From Phytohabitans aurantiacus (GTDB lineage: Bacteria; Actinomycetota; Actinomycetes; Mycobacteriales; Micromonosporaceae), in NCBI RefSeq assembly GCF_027923225.1, contig NZ_BSDI01000013.1:19063-83062 (forward strand): a DNA stretch of 64,000 nt, in the 5' to 3' direction. The notes beneath the pieces were generated by a model. The model ran no database searches, was not told where the DNA came from, and worked only from the letters and a program-made list of their open reading frames with translations. Below are positions 35,954 through 44,355 of this stretch, piece by piece. Position 1 is the stretch's first letter, and every line of letters starts with the position of its first letter. A program made the translations under genes and the position numbers.

Positions 35954-37078
35954 CTAGAGAAGTACCAGGTCGTCGCGGTGCACCACTTCACGTTCGTATC
36001 CCGGGCCGAGCGCGGCGGCCAGCTCGACCGTGGACCGGCCGAGCAGCGACGGCAGCTCGACCGCGTCGTAGTTGACCAGCCCGCGGGCGACCGGGGCACC
36101 CGAGGCGTCGACCAGGTCGACAGGGTCGCCGGCGGTGAAAGCGCCGTCCACCGCGGTGATGCCCGCTGGCAGCAGCGACTTTCGCCGGCCCACCACGGCC
36201 TGTACCGCGCCCGGGTCCAGGTGCAACCGGCCGCGGGGCGAGGTGGCGTGCGCGAGCCAGAACAGGCGCGCGGTGGGCCGCTGGCGTACCGGATGGAAGA
36301 GCGTGCCCACCTCCTCGCCCGCCAGCGCTGACGCGGCGAGCGGCGCGGCCGTGAGCACCACGGGGATGCCGAAGCCGGTGGCGATGCGAGCCGCCTCGAC
36401 CTTCGTGATCATGCCGCCGGTGCCGACGCCCGCCTTGCCCGCCTTGCCGATGGACACCCCGTCGAGGTCGTGCTCGTCGCGTACCTCGTCGATCCGCTGG
36501 GTGCCGGGCCGGCTCGGGTTGCCGGTGTAGAGCGCGTCGACGTCCGAGAGCAGTACCAGCAGGTCGGCGTGGGTCAGCGCGGCGACCAGGGCGGCCAGCC
36601 GGTCGTTGTCGCCGAAGCGGATCTCCTCGGTGGCGACGGTGTCGTTTTCGTTCACGATCGGTACGGCGCCCATGTCGAGCAGCTTGCGCAGCGTGCGGTA
36701 CGCGTTGCGGTAGTGCGCCCGGCGGGTCACGTCGTCGACCGTGAGCAGTACCTGCCCGACGACGAGCGCGTGCCGGGCGAAGCTGGCCGCGTACCGGCCG
36801 ATCAGCAGGCCCTGCCCCACGCTGGCGGCGGCCTGTTGGGTGGCCAGGTCACGCGGTCGGCGCGGGATCGACAGCGGTGCCAGACCGGCGGCGATGGCCC
36901 CGGAGGAGACCAGCACGATCTCCCGCCCGTCGGTGGCCAGGGCGCCGACGGCGTCTACGAGGGCGTCGACACGTTCGGTGTCGAGCCCCCCGGTGGCCGT
37001 GGTCAGCGACGACGAACCGATCTTGACGACGATCCGCCGTGCCGCTGTGACTGCTTCGCGCACCCAACCATTCTGCAT
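35954..37078 (-). CDS. proB: Glutamate 5-kinase
   Basis: This 374-residue enzyme phosphorylates the gamma-carboxyl of glutamate, the first and feedback-controlled step of proline synthesis. The amino-acid-kinase domain (about 10-260) has VVKIGSSSLT, SSGAIAAGL, VNENDTVA and LLSDVDALYTG, KAGVGTGGM. A C-terminal PUA domain (about 280-360) begins RGRLHLDPGAVQAV. ATG 37078 lies only 13 bp from the GTG start of the divergent ATL gene, so each promoter must lie within the other gene or the starts are slightly internal. Confidence 0.95.
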   Translation of the reverse strand: MQNGWVREAVTAARRIVVKIGSSSLTTATGGLDTERVDALVDAVGALATDGREIVLVSSGAIAAGLAPLSIPRRPRDLATQQAAASVGQGLLIGRYAASFARHALVVGQVLLTVDDVTRRAHYRNAYRTLRKLLDMGAVPIVNENDTVATEEIRFGDNDRLAALVAALTHADLLVLLSDVDALYTGNPSRPGTQRIDEVRDEHDLDGVSIGKAGKAGVGTGGMITKVEAARIATGFGIPVVLTAAPLAASALAGEEVGTLFHPVRQRPTARLFWLAHATSPRGRLHLDPGAVQAVVGRRKSLLPAGITAVDGAFTAGDPVDLVDASGAPVARGLVNYDAVELPSLLGRSTVELAAALGPGYEREVVHRDDLVLL

Positions 37079-37091
37079 AGGGTGTGTCCTC

Positions 37092-37403
37092 GTGACGCCG
37101 GAGGAGTACGTCGAAGAGGTGCTCGCAGTGGTCGAGCGGATCCCGTCGGGACGGGTGATGTCGTACGGGGCGATCGCCGACTACCTGGCCGACCGGTCTG
37201 GTCGCGCGTCGGCACGGCTGGTCGGCACGATCATGTCCCGGTACGGCGGCCCGGTCCCCTGGCACCGCGTGGTCAACAACGCTGGCCGGGTGGTGCCGGG
37301 CCACGAGCTGGAGGCGATGGCCCGGCTGATCGGCGAGGCCACCCCGATGCGCAACGGCCGCGTAGACATGAAGCGCGCGATGTGGTGGCCCGACGAAGCG
37401 TGA
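37092..37403 (+). CDS. Alkyltransferase-like DNA repair protein (ATL)
   Basis: This 103-residue protein is the DNA-binding domain of the O6-methylguanine methyltransferase family, with IPSGRVMSYGAIADYLA and the Arg finger region SARLVGTIMS. The acceptor motif PCHR reads PWHR here: Trp replaces the catalytic Cys. It therefore cannot take up alkyl groups and should act as an ATL, flagging O6-alkylguanine for nucleotide excision repair. GTG 37092 begins VTPEEYVEEVL. Its TGA stop is formed by the first bases of palindromic element A. Confidence 0.92.
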   Translation: MTPEEYVEEVLAVVERIPSGRVMSYGAIADYLADRSGRASARLVGTIMSRYGGPVPWHRVVNNAGRVVPGHELEAMARLIGEATPMRNGRVDMKRAMWWPDEA

Positions 37404-37516
37404 TCAGGGCGTCCCCGAAGTCGTTAGGGCGACTTGAGGGATGAACGGTCCGAGTCGCCGCGCGGCGCTCGCGCACGACGGAGTATGCGACTCGGACCGT
37501 TCACAGCCCTGATCAT
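37400..37516. repeat. Palindromic element A, copy 4, interrupted
   Basis: The left arm begins GTGATCAGGGCGTCCCC at 37400 and the centre reads GTCGTTAGGGCGACTT. The right arm is broken after GAGGGA by a second palindrome (37442-37503) and resumes as GCCCTGATCA up to 37516. The element provides the stop codon of the ATL gene (TGA 37401-37403), and its far end contains the stop of the convergent gamma-glutamyltransferase gene (37513-37515). Confidence 0.85.
37442..37503. repeat. Palindromic element B nested in element A
   Basis: TGAACGGTCCGAGTCGC (37442-37458) and GCGACTCGGACCGTTCA (37487-37503) are perfect 17-bp inverted arms around a 28-base GC-rich centre (CGCGCGGCGCTCGCGC and ACGACGGAGTAT). 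It lies inside the right arm of element A copy 4. I found no other copy in the window. Confidence 0.88.
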
Positions 37517-38913
37517 GGGAGGACCGCGCCGACGCCGCCGCGGCGGGGGTCGCCCGCGGCGCCGGCCCGGCCAACCGCGCTGACGCCGCCGAAGTAGTGG
37601 TTCATGTCGGGCCACTGGTTGATCGTGTACCCGGCCGCCGACAGCGCGTCCAGCTCGTCCGCCGGGTACCCCAGCTCGGCGTGCACGACGTCGCCGACCA
37701 CGTGAAACCGGGGCCGGGCGATCGCAGCGGGCATGTCCAGCCCGTCGATGAGTACGCCGAGCAGGGTGTCGACCAGGGCGGTGCGGATGCGGGAGGCGCC
37801 CGCCGAGCCGGCCGCCACCACCAGCCGCCCGTCTTCGTCGACCACGACGAGCGGGCACATCATCGACGACATCCGCCGCCCGGGCGCCAGGTCGGGAGTG
37901 ATCAACTCGCCCTCGCCGAGCATCGAGTTCAGGTTGATGCCGCAGCCGGGCAGCCAGACACCCGAGCCGATACCGAGCGTCGTGGTGATCACGCAGGCGT
38001 CGCCCTCCGCGTCGACCACGGAGATGTTGGTGGTGTCGCCGAGGCGCTGCGCCCCGTACTGCCGGAGCGCGTTGGCCACGGCCACGGCCCGGTCCCGCCG
38101 GGACATATCGGGCAGCTCCGCCGGCAACGCGGCGATCGTGTGGATCGTCTCGTTCATGTCGTGCCGCGCGTAGATGTGGTTGTGGCCGAGCGTCGCGTGC
38201 CCGACCTCCAGCTCCAGCACGCGGTACGCCGCCAGGTCGGCCGGGCCGAGCGCCCCGCCACCCGCCCGTACCGTGTCGACCAGTAGCTGGCCCAGGCGGC
38301 CGGTGTAGAAGACGGACGGGCCTTCCTCGGCCATCGCGTCGAGGGCGCTGTCGAGCCCGGGGTGGTGCAGCAGCTCGCCGCCTTCGAGCAGCCGCCCCGT
38401 GGGCGCGTAGATGGCGGCTCCCTCGCCGGGCAGCAGGGCCGGGGCCACGGACACCAGCGTGCGGGCCTGGGCGGCCGGAAGCAGTACGCCGCTGCGGGCC
38501 AGCGTCACGGCCGGCTCGACGACGCGCTGCCACGGCAGCCGGCCCCAGCGCCGGTGCACCTCGCCGCAGCCGGCGGGTACGCCCGGTACGGCCACGCTGG
38601 CGCCGCCGATCGAGTAGATCTGGGGTACGGCCCCGAAGTACACCTCGATCGGGGTCATCGGGTCGGGCGTGACGTCGCCGTCCAACCCGGGCACCGAACA
38701 GAAGAAGTCGAGACAGGTGACCGTCTGGGTGGCCGCGTCGAAGTAGGTGGCGAAGCCGCCCCCGCCGATCCCGGTCAGGATGCTCTCGCTGACCGACGTG
38801 GCGAGCACAGCCGCCACCGCGGCATCCGCCGCCGACCCGCCCGCCGCGAGGATGCGCAGACCCACTTCGGCCGTGGCCGGGTGACCTGCGGCGACACCGG
38901 CGGGCACCCGCAT
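37513..38913 (-). CDS. Gamma-glutamyltransferase family protein
   Basis: This 466-residue Ntn-hydrolase precursor would cleave itself into two subunits at a Thr. ILAAGGSAADAAVAA starts the large subunit, and the cleavage region GDTTNISVVDAEGDA gives the new N-terminal Thr nucleophile. SAGASRIRTALVD and the downstream block match the small subunit. There is no signal peptide, unlike classical periplasmic GGT, so a cytoplasmic glutathione/mycothiol-related or acylase role is possible. ATG 38913 has AGAGGAGG directly upstream; GTG 38973 would add 20 residues. The stop lies in element A. Confidence 0.87.
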   Translation of the reverse strand: MRVPAGVAAGHPATAEVGLRILAAGGSAADAAVAAVLATSVSESILTGIGGGGFATYFDAATQTVTCLDFFCSVPGLDGDVTPDPMTPIEVYFGAVPQIYSIGGASVAVPGVPAGCGEVHRRWGRLPWQRVVEPAVTLARSGVLLPAAQARTLVSVAPALLPGEGAAIYAPTGRLLEGGELLHHPGLDSALDAMAEEGPSVFYTGRLGQLLVDTVRAGGGALGPADLAAYRVLELEVGHATLGHNHIYARHDMNETIHTIAALPAELPDMSRRDRAVAVANALRQYGAQRLGDTTNISVVDAEGDACVITTTLGIGSGVWLPGCGINLNSMLGEGELITPDLAPGRRMSSMMCPLVVVDEDGRLVVAAGSAGASRIRTALVDTLLGVLIDGLDMPAAIARPRFHVVGDVVHAELGYPADELDALSAAGYTINQWPDMNHYFGGVSAVGRAGAAGDPRRGGVGAVLP

Positions 38914-39032
38914 CGCCTCCTCTCTGGGCGGCGCCGAGGCCCGGGCCGTCGCCGTGGGGACAGTAACAGTCACGGGGCGCAGCGTAGATGCATCTGTCCT
39001 TCCGCGCGTCCCGATGGCTAACATCCGCGCGC

Positions 39033-40370
39033 ATGAGTACTGGGTTGGCGCGGCGGGTGCATCTCGGGTACGCGCTGGGGTCGCTGGCCACGGGCGCGTT
39101 CGGCACCGTGCCCGGGCTCCTGCTGCTGCCGTACCTGACGGACACGCTCGGCATCGCGGCCGGCGTGGCGGGGCTGCTGGTGCTCGTGCCGAAGGCGTGG
39201 GACGTGCTGGTCAACCCGGTCGCCGGACGGATTTCCGACCGCTGGGGTGGCCGCCGCCAGTACCTGCTGGCCGGTGGTCTCGCGATGGCCGCACTCTTCG
39301 CGGCGATCTTCGCCGGTCCGCTGGGCACCGGAGCGGACGCCGGCGCCTACGCGGCCTTCGCCTTCCTCGCCACCGCGACCGCGTACGCGTTCTTCCAGGT
39401 CCCCTACGTGGCGATGCCGGCCGAGATGACCGACGGCTACGCCGAGCGGACCCGGCTCATGACCTGGCGGATCGCCGTGCTGGCGCTGGCGATCCTGATC
39501 TCCGGCGCGGTGGCCCCGCTCGTGGTGACCGCCGGCGGCGACGGCATCCCCGGCCATCGCTGGATGGGCCTGTTCGTCGCCGCGCTGATCGTGGTGGGCG
39601 TGCTGGGGGTCTACGCCGGCACCCGGGGCGTCGGCGGCGCCAGCGTCCGGGACATCGAGCCGAGCCTGCGTGCCCAGCTCCGGGTCGCCGCCAGCAATCG
39701 TCCCTTCCGGCTCCTGCTGACCTGTTTCGTCATCCAGGCGGCGGGCATCGGCACGATGCTGGCGGGCGTCAAGTACTTCGCCGACCACGTGCTCGAACGC
39801 CCCGACGACGGCCCGACGGTGCTCTTCGCGTGCTTCGTCGGCCCGGCTCTGCTCGTGATGCCCGCCTGGCGGCGGGCGGGGGAGCGGCTGGGCAAGCTCC
39901 GGTCGTTCGCCGCCGCCTCGGTGATCTTCGCGGCCGGGGCGCTCGCGCTCGTCGCCGCGCCCGCGCTGCCGGCGGTAGCCGTCTACCTCCTGGTCGCCGC
40001 GATCGGCTGCGGGTACGCCGGGCAACAGGTCTTCGGCTTCGCCATGCTGCCGGACTGCATCGCCCACGACACCGCACGCACCGGACGCCGGCAGGCCGGC
40101 GTCTTCACGGGCCTATGGACAGCCGGGGAGACGCTCGGGCTCGCGCTCGGACCCGGGATCTACGCCGTGGTCCTGCAGCTTTTCGGGTACGCCTCGTCAG
40201 CCACCGGTCAACCGATGGCGCAGGACGGCACGGCCCGCCTCGGGGTACTGCTGGGCTTCACGGTCCTCCCCGCGGTGGTGGTCGCCGTGGCGCTGGCATT
40301 CCTGCGCGGGTACGACGACACTTTCGCCCGTGATCCCGATGTCGTTGCCGAAGGACGGCCTGCCGGCTGA
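39033..40370 (+). CDS. MFS transporter of the GPH (MelB-like) group
   Basis: This 445-residue protein has twelve predicted membrane helices. LGYALGSLATGAFGTVPGLLLLPYLTDTLG and WDVLVNPVAGRISDRWGGRR near the start match the glycoside-pentoside-hexuronide:cation symporter family. The latter includes the conserved Asp in the helix 2-3 loop. Substrate unknown. ATG 39033 is used because the helix pattern starts there. The end overlaps the PLP enzyme start by 32 bp. Confidence 0.85.
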   Translation: MSTGLARRVHLGYALGSLATGAFGTVPGLLLLPYLTDTLGIAAGVAGLLVLVPKAWDVLVNPVAGRISDRWGGRRQYLLAGGLAMAALFAAIFAGPLGTGADAGAYAAFAFLATATAYAFFQVPYVAMPAEMTDGYAERTRLMTWRIAVLALAILISGAVAPLVVTAGGDGIPGHRWMGLFVAALIVVGVLGVYAGTRGVGGASVRDIEPSLRAQLRVAASNRPFRLLLTCFVIQAAGIGTMLAGVKYFADHVLERPDDGPTVLFACFVGPALLVMPAWRRAGERLGKLRSFAAASVIFAAGALALVAAPALPAVAVYLLVAAIGCGYAGQQVFGFAMLPDCIAHDTARTGRRQAGVFTGLWTAGETLGLALGPGIYAVVLQLFGYASSATGQPMAQDGTARLGVLLGFTVLPAVVVAVALAFLRGYDDTFARDPDVVAEGRPAG

Positions 40371-41730
40371 GCAGGTACTCGACGAGATCCGTGCACTGCG
40401 CACGGCCGACCGCCCCACCCATGGCGGCCGCCTCTTCGCGTACGTCTACGACCCCGCCGTACCAGGGCTCGACGAGCTGGCGATGTCCGCGTACTCGCTG
40501 GCCGCACACGTCAACGGCCTGGACCCCACCGCGTTCCCGTCCCTGCTGGTCATGGAGAACGCCCTGGTCGGCGCGGCGGCGCAGGTGCTCGGCGGGCCGC
40601 CCGGCGTGGTGGGCAGCGTGACCAGCGGCGGCACCGAGTCGCTGCTGCTGGCGGTTAAGACGGCACGGGACGCGCGACCCGATGTCGACCGGCCGCGGAT
40701 GGTGGCCCCGGTGACCGCGCACGCCGCGTTCGCGAAGGCGGCGCACTACCTGGGCGTGGCGCTCGACCTGATACCGGTGGACCCGGATTCCTTGCGGCCG
40801 CTGGCGACGGACGTGGCCGCCGCCATCGGACCCGACACCGTGCTCGTGGCCTGCTCCGCGCCGTCGTACGCCCACGGCGTGGTCGACCCGGTGGCCGAGA
40901 TCGCGGAGGTGGCCGCCGCCGCGGGCGTGCGCTGCCACGTCGACGCCTGCTTCGGCGGCTGGACGCTGCCCTACCTGCGCCGCCTCGGCGTCGATGTGCC
41001 GCCGTTCGACTTCGCGGTGCCCGGTGTCACGTCGATCTCGGTGGACCTGCACAAGTACGCGTACTGCCCCAAGGGCGTGTCGGTCCTGCTGCACCGCGAC
41101 GAGGAGCTGCGCCGGCCGCAGTACTTCGGGTACGCCGGCTGGCCCGGGTACACGATGGTCAACCCCGTGATCTCGTCGACCCGGTCCGGTGGCCCGATCG
41201 CGGCGGCGTACGCCGTGCTCCGCCATATCGGCGACAGCGGCTACCTCGCGCTCGCTGGCCGTACCCGGGAAGCCGTCCGCGGCCTGGCGGCGGCGGTCTC
41301 CGATGTGGACGGATTGCGGTTGCTCGCGCCGGCGGAAACGACGGTCGTGTGCTTCACCTCGGACGGCGACCCGGACCTGTTCGTACTCGCCGACGAACTC
41401 GCCGCGCGGGGCTGGCACACCCAGCCGCAGTTTGCGTTCGGTGACCTGCCGGCGAGCATCCACCTCACCGTGGCCGCCGCGGTGGCGCCGCAGGTGGCGG
41501 CGTTCGCCACCGACCTGGCCGTGGCGGTGGACGCGGCGAGGGCGGCCGGCCCGGTGGTCCTGCCACCGGTGGATCCGTCCGCCCCGCTTCCGGAACTGCT
41601 GGCCGCCCTGGGCCTTTCCGGGGGCCTCCCGGAGCGCATGGCGACGGTGAACACGCTGCTCAACGCCGCGCCGCCCGCGCTCCGGGAGCGACTACTGATC
41701 GACTTCCTCAGCCACCTCCAGCGGCCCTAG
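40339..41730 (+). CDS. PLP-dependent decarboxylase/aminotransferase (S1P-lyase-like)
   Basis: This 463-residue fold-type I PLP enzyme has VTSGGTESLLLAVKTARD for phosphate binding, CHVDACFGGW with the cofactor Asp, and SVDLHKYAYCPKG with the Schiff-base Lys. The order fits group II decarboxylases close to sphingosine-1-phosphate lyase and glutamate/tyrosine decarboxylases. MSLPKDGLPAEQVLDEI is a typical start for this subgroup, favouring ATG 40339 over GTG 40330. Substrate unknown. It overlaps the transporter, suggesting coupled expression; the transporter may move its substrate or product. Its stop overlaps the convergent 41727 gene by 4 bp. Confidence 0.86.
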   Translation: MSLPKDGLPAEQVLDEIRALRTADRPTHGGRLFAYVYDPAVPGLDELAMSAYSLAAHVNGLDPTAFPSLLVMENALVGAAAQVLGGPPGVVGSVTSGGTESLLLAVKTARDARPDVDRPRMVAPVTAHAAFAKAAHYLGVALDLIPVDPDSLRPLATDVAAAIGPDTVLVACSAPSYAHGVVDPVAEIAEVAAAAGVRCHVDACFGGWTLPYLRRLGVDVPPFDFAVPGVTSISVDLHKYAYCPKGVSVLLHRDEELRRPQYFGYAGWPGYTMVNPVISSTRSGGPIAAAYAVLRHIGDSGYLALAGRTREAVRGLAAAVSDVDGLRLLAPAETTVVCFTSDGDPDLFVLADELAARGWHTQPQFAFGDLPASIHLTVAAAVAPQVAAFATDLAVAVDAARAAGPVVLPPVDPSAPLPELLAALGLSGGLPERMATVNTLLNAAPPALRERLLIDFLSHLQRP

Positions 41731-42914
41731 AAGGTCACCTTGAAGGCGTCCCCATTGTCGGACTCCTTGAGGTCCCCCGACGGATCGCGGTTGATGTTCA
41801 GCCGCATGACCCTGGCCGTTCCGGAGGCAGTGGCCGTCGTGCCGGTTTTCTTCATGCCGAGGGTCAGCGTCTTCGTCTCGCCCGCCCGCATCGGGCCGAC
41901 CAGGCACTCCAGCGTGATCGGCGGGTGTTCCTTGTTGAGGTTCGACTCCTTGCACGCGGACCAGCCGGCGCCGTCGAGGTCCACGTCGCTGTCGCCCATT
42001 TCGAGCCATAGGAAGACGTTCTCGGCATCCACCGGTCCGGCGTTACGCACCGTGACTTTGATGCTGGCCTTGCCGTCGGCGCCGAAGACCACGTCGGTCG
42101 CCGTCACCCGGAGGTCCGTCAGCGGCTTGTCGGGAAACACGGTGGGGCCGCCGCTCTGCCGGAACTTGTCACCGTTCCAGGTGTAGGTGCGCCATTGCTT
42201 CCGCGCGGCGCTTGCCGGCGTGTCGCAGCAGGGCTGGATGTCACCGACCTGGACCTGTATCGAGCCGGGCGTGTCGATCTTGAGGGTGATGATCCAATCG
42301 AAGCCGATGCCGGTGCGGACGACCTGGCCGAACGTGTGAATCTTGCCGGCGGCGTCCCGATCGAACACGACCACCTGCTGCATGGCCGCCTCGCCCGGCC
42401 GGCAGCCGAGGATCGCGATCGTCTCCTGCGTGCCGTCGCCGTCGGCGTCGCCGTAGGTCAGGCTCATGAGGCCCGGCCTGCCGGTCTTCGCCTCGGCGTC
42501 CAGCCGGACGTCCTTGGTGACGCAGCCCGACGGCGCGTCGCTCTGCCACGCTGGCAGGGTCAGCTTCGCCTTGAGCAGGTCGGCCTTCGTGATCCGGCCG
42601 TCGGGCCCGGCCGGCGTCGTGGCGCTCGCGCTCGGCGACGGGCTGGCCGACGGCGAGGGGGACGCCGAGATCGTGGGCTCCGAAGTGGTGCCTGGTGCTG
42701 GAGGTGCCGGCCCTCGGCTGAGCGCCGCGAAACCCGCAGCCGGGCCGGCGATGAGTGCGATCGCGAGGGCGGTGCCGGCCGTGACCGCGACCCTGCGGCG
42801 CCGCCGCACCGTCATGCGTACCGCATCCGTGCCGGCGGGCGTCACGTCCGCGATCAGCTCGTTGCGGTAGGCGGCGAAGTGGCTGTTCAGGAAGGTGTCG
42901 TCGTCGTTAGGCAC
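41727..42914 (-). CDS. Membrane protein paired with an ECF sigma factor, module 1
   Basis: Unknown 395-residue protein. A short cytoplasmic N-terminus (about 1-50, ending in RRRRR) precedes one membrane helix (about 54-75) and a Ser/Pro/Ala linker (SPSPSASPSPSASA). The outer part has an FG-GAP-like DADGDGTQE loop (about 165) and a C-terminal CARDB-like beta domain (about 265-395). The GTG start lies 8 bp inside the sigma factor gene, so it is translated with it and may act as its anti-sigma or sensor, although no ZAS motif (His-x3-Cys-x2-Cys) is seen. The frame stays open further upstream, but that part is only the shadow of the sigma gene. Confidence 0.8.
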   Translation of the reverse strand: MPNDDDTFLNSHFAAYRNELIADVTPAGTDAVRMTVRRRRRVAVTAGTALAIALIAGPAAGFAALSRGPAPPAPGTTSEPTISASPSPSASPSPSASATTPAGPDGRITKADLLKAKLTLPAWQSDAPSGCVTKDVRLDAEAKTGRPGLMSLTYGDADGDGTQETIAILGCRPGEAAMQQVVVFDRDAAGKIHTFGQVVRTGIGFDWIITLKIDTPGSIQVQVGDIQPCCDTPASAARKQWRTYTWNGDKFRQSGGPTVFPDKPLTDLRVTATDVVFGADGKASIKVTVRNAGPVDAENVFLWLEMGDSDVDLDGAGWSACKESNLNKEHPPITLECLVGPMRAGETKTLTLGMKKTGTTATASGTARVMRLNINRDPSGDLKESDNGDAFKVTF

Positions 42915-43458
42915 GGCGGTTCTCCTCGGTGCGCTCGGACAGGTGGACGGCCAGGGCGGTACGGCCCCGGTGAAGCCAGGACTTGACGGTTCCCTCGGGG
43001 ATGCCTTCCTGGCGGGAGATCTCCGAGATGGGCATGTCGGCCAGGTGGTACAGGACGACGACGCGGCGCTGATTGGGAGGCAGGAGCGCCAGGGCCGCCT
43101 CGAGGGCGACGCGATCCGGACTAGGGCCCGGCACATGCTCCTCGCGCTGTTTGCGCAGGAAGCGCTGAGCGGTACGCACGCGGCGCCACCGGCTCGTGGC
43201 CAGATTCCAGGCGACCTTGCGGACCCAGGCCACGGGGTCCTCGTACCGGACGATCTTCTGCCACCGCGTGAACGCGCGGCAGAACGCCTCCTGTACCAGG
43301 TCCTGGGCGTGCCCCAGGTCACCCGTGTACGCGCACAGCTGGGTGGTCATCGCCCGGTAGTGCGCCTGGTAGAAGGCGTCGAAGTCGACCTCGGTCGACT
43401 TCCGGCCGGCGCCTGGCGGTGGTGGCTCGTCGAGGCGCGGCGGTGTGGACAAGTGCAC
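42907..43458 (-). CDS. SigE-family ECF RNA polymerase sigma factor, module 1
   Basis: This 183-residue protein has sigma region 2 (about 20-85, FYQAHYRAMTTQLCAYTGD...AQDLVQEAFCRAF) and region 4 (about 125-172, ALALLPPNQRRVVVLYHLADMPISEI, EGIPEGTVKSWLHRGR). GTG 43458 follows GGGAGGGATC, better than the ATG 43488 further up. The downstream gene overlaps by 8 bp. An ECF-like promoter on its own strand (43503-43530) suggests autoregulation. A close paralogue with the same arrangement is at 49395. Confidence 0.92.
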   Translation of the reverse strand: MHLSTPPRLDEPPPPGAGRKSTEVDFDAFYQAHYRAMTTQLCAYTGDLGHAQDLVQEAFCRAFTRWQKIVRYEDPVAWVRKVAWNLATSRWRRVRTAQRFLRKQREEHVPGPSPDRVALEAALALLPPNQRRVVVLYHLADMPISEISRQEGIPEGTVKSWLHRGRTALAVHLSERTEENRRA

Positions 43459-43502
43459 GATCCCTCCCCTGTAGCTCCCGATCACCATCGGGAAGCGCCG
43501 GT

Positions 43503-43530
43503 AACACGTGCGGTCCCCGGGAACGGTTGC
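43503..43530 (-). promoter_or_regulatory. Candidate ECF-type autoregulated promoter of the module 1 sigma gene
   Basis: On the minus strand GCAACC (complement of 43525-43530) and CGTGTT (complement of 43503-43508) stand 16 bases apart, about 45 bases upstream of the GTG at 43458. An AAC-containing -35 and a CGT-containing -10 are common to ECF sigma promoters, and self-transcription is usual. This is inferred from motif and place only. Confidence 0.5.
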
Positions 43531-43559
43531 GGCGAGTTGCGTTGTGATTGACTTGTGTC

Positions 43560-44324
43560 GTGCAGTTGCCAGGAGTGCTTGGTGAACCGATCCGGTTCGT
43601 CCTGAACTGGGGCCGGCGGTACTCGCTGTGGGTCTTCAACTTTGGCTTGGCGTGCTGCGCGATCGAGTTCATCGCGACGAGCATGGGGCGCCACGACTTC
43701 ATCCGGCTGGGCGTGATCCCGTTCGCGCACGGCCCTCGGCAGGCCGATCTGATGGTCGTGTCGGGCACCGTCACCGACAAGATGGCACCCGCGATCAAGC
43801 GGCTCTATGACCAGATGCCCGAGCCGAAGTACGTCATCTCGTTCGGCGCCTGCTCGAACTGCGGCGGCCCCTACTGGGACTCGTACTCGGTCACCAAGGG
43901 CGTCGACCAGATCATCCCGGTCGACGTGTACGTCCCCGGCTGCCCGCCTCGGCCAGAGGCGCTGTTGCACGGCATCCTGCGCCTACAGGAGAAGATCGCC
44001 GGCGAGCAGGCCGGCATCGGTGGGGTGTCCCGCCCCGATCCGCTCGCGGTGACGAAGGGCCACGACGCCGAGGCCCTGACCGCGCCCCTGGTGACCGGTC
44101 CGGAGCAGCCGCACAAGCGCGTCGTCTTCCCCGACAACATCGACTGGCACCGCACCGTCCCGCCGCCGCTGCCGCCTCCGGTCGGGCCCGACGGCCGGCT
44201 GCCCGTAACGGAGATCACCGGCGACCGGCAGGGCGCCGGCGCACCGTTCGGCGACGACCGCGACCTGCCGCTGCCCTCGACCGACCTGGACTACCAGCAC
44301 CCCCACCCCGAAGACCGCGACTGA
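43560..44324 (+). CDS. nuoB: NADH-quinone oxidoreductase subunit B, isolated and C-terminally extended
   Basis: This 254-residue protein is the peripheral-arm subunit that holds cluster N2 at the quinone site. The four ligand cysteines are visible: tandem Cys in FGLACCAIEF, GACSNCGGPYW and VPGCPPRPE. The core ends near residue 150; about 100 extra residues rich in Pro and Asp follow (to HPHPEDRD). The usual NuoB length is 160-220. It is not next to the other nuo genes; nuoC-N begin 8.6 kb downstream. It is divergent from the sigma factor gene by 101 bp. The start is GTG 43560. Confidence 0.9.
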   Translation: MQLPGVLGEPIRFVLNWGRRYSLWVFNFGLACCAIEFIATSMGRHDFIRLGVIPFAHGPRQADLMVVSGTVTDKMAPAIKRLYDQMPEPKYVISFGACSNCGGPYWDSYSVTKGVDQIIPVDVYVPGCPPRPEALLHGILRLQEKIAGEQAGIGGVSRPDPLAVTKGHDAEALTAPLVTGPEQPHKRVVFPDNIDWHRTVPPPLPPPVGPDGRLPVTEITGDRQGAGAPFGDDRDLPLPSTDLDYQHPHPEDRD

Positions 44325-44355
44325 CCGATCCGTTCGGACGGGCCCGGGGCTGGTC

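Noticed and set aside
42915..43322. N-terminal extension of the module 1 membrane protein
   Set aside because: The open frame continues upstream but only as an out-of-frame reading of the sigma factor gene; GTG 42914 gives the expected short cytoplasmic start.
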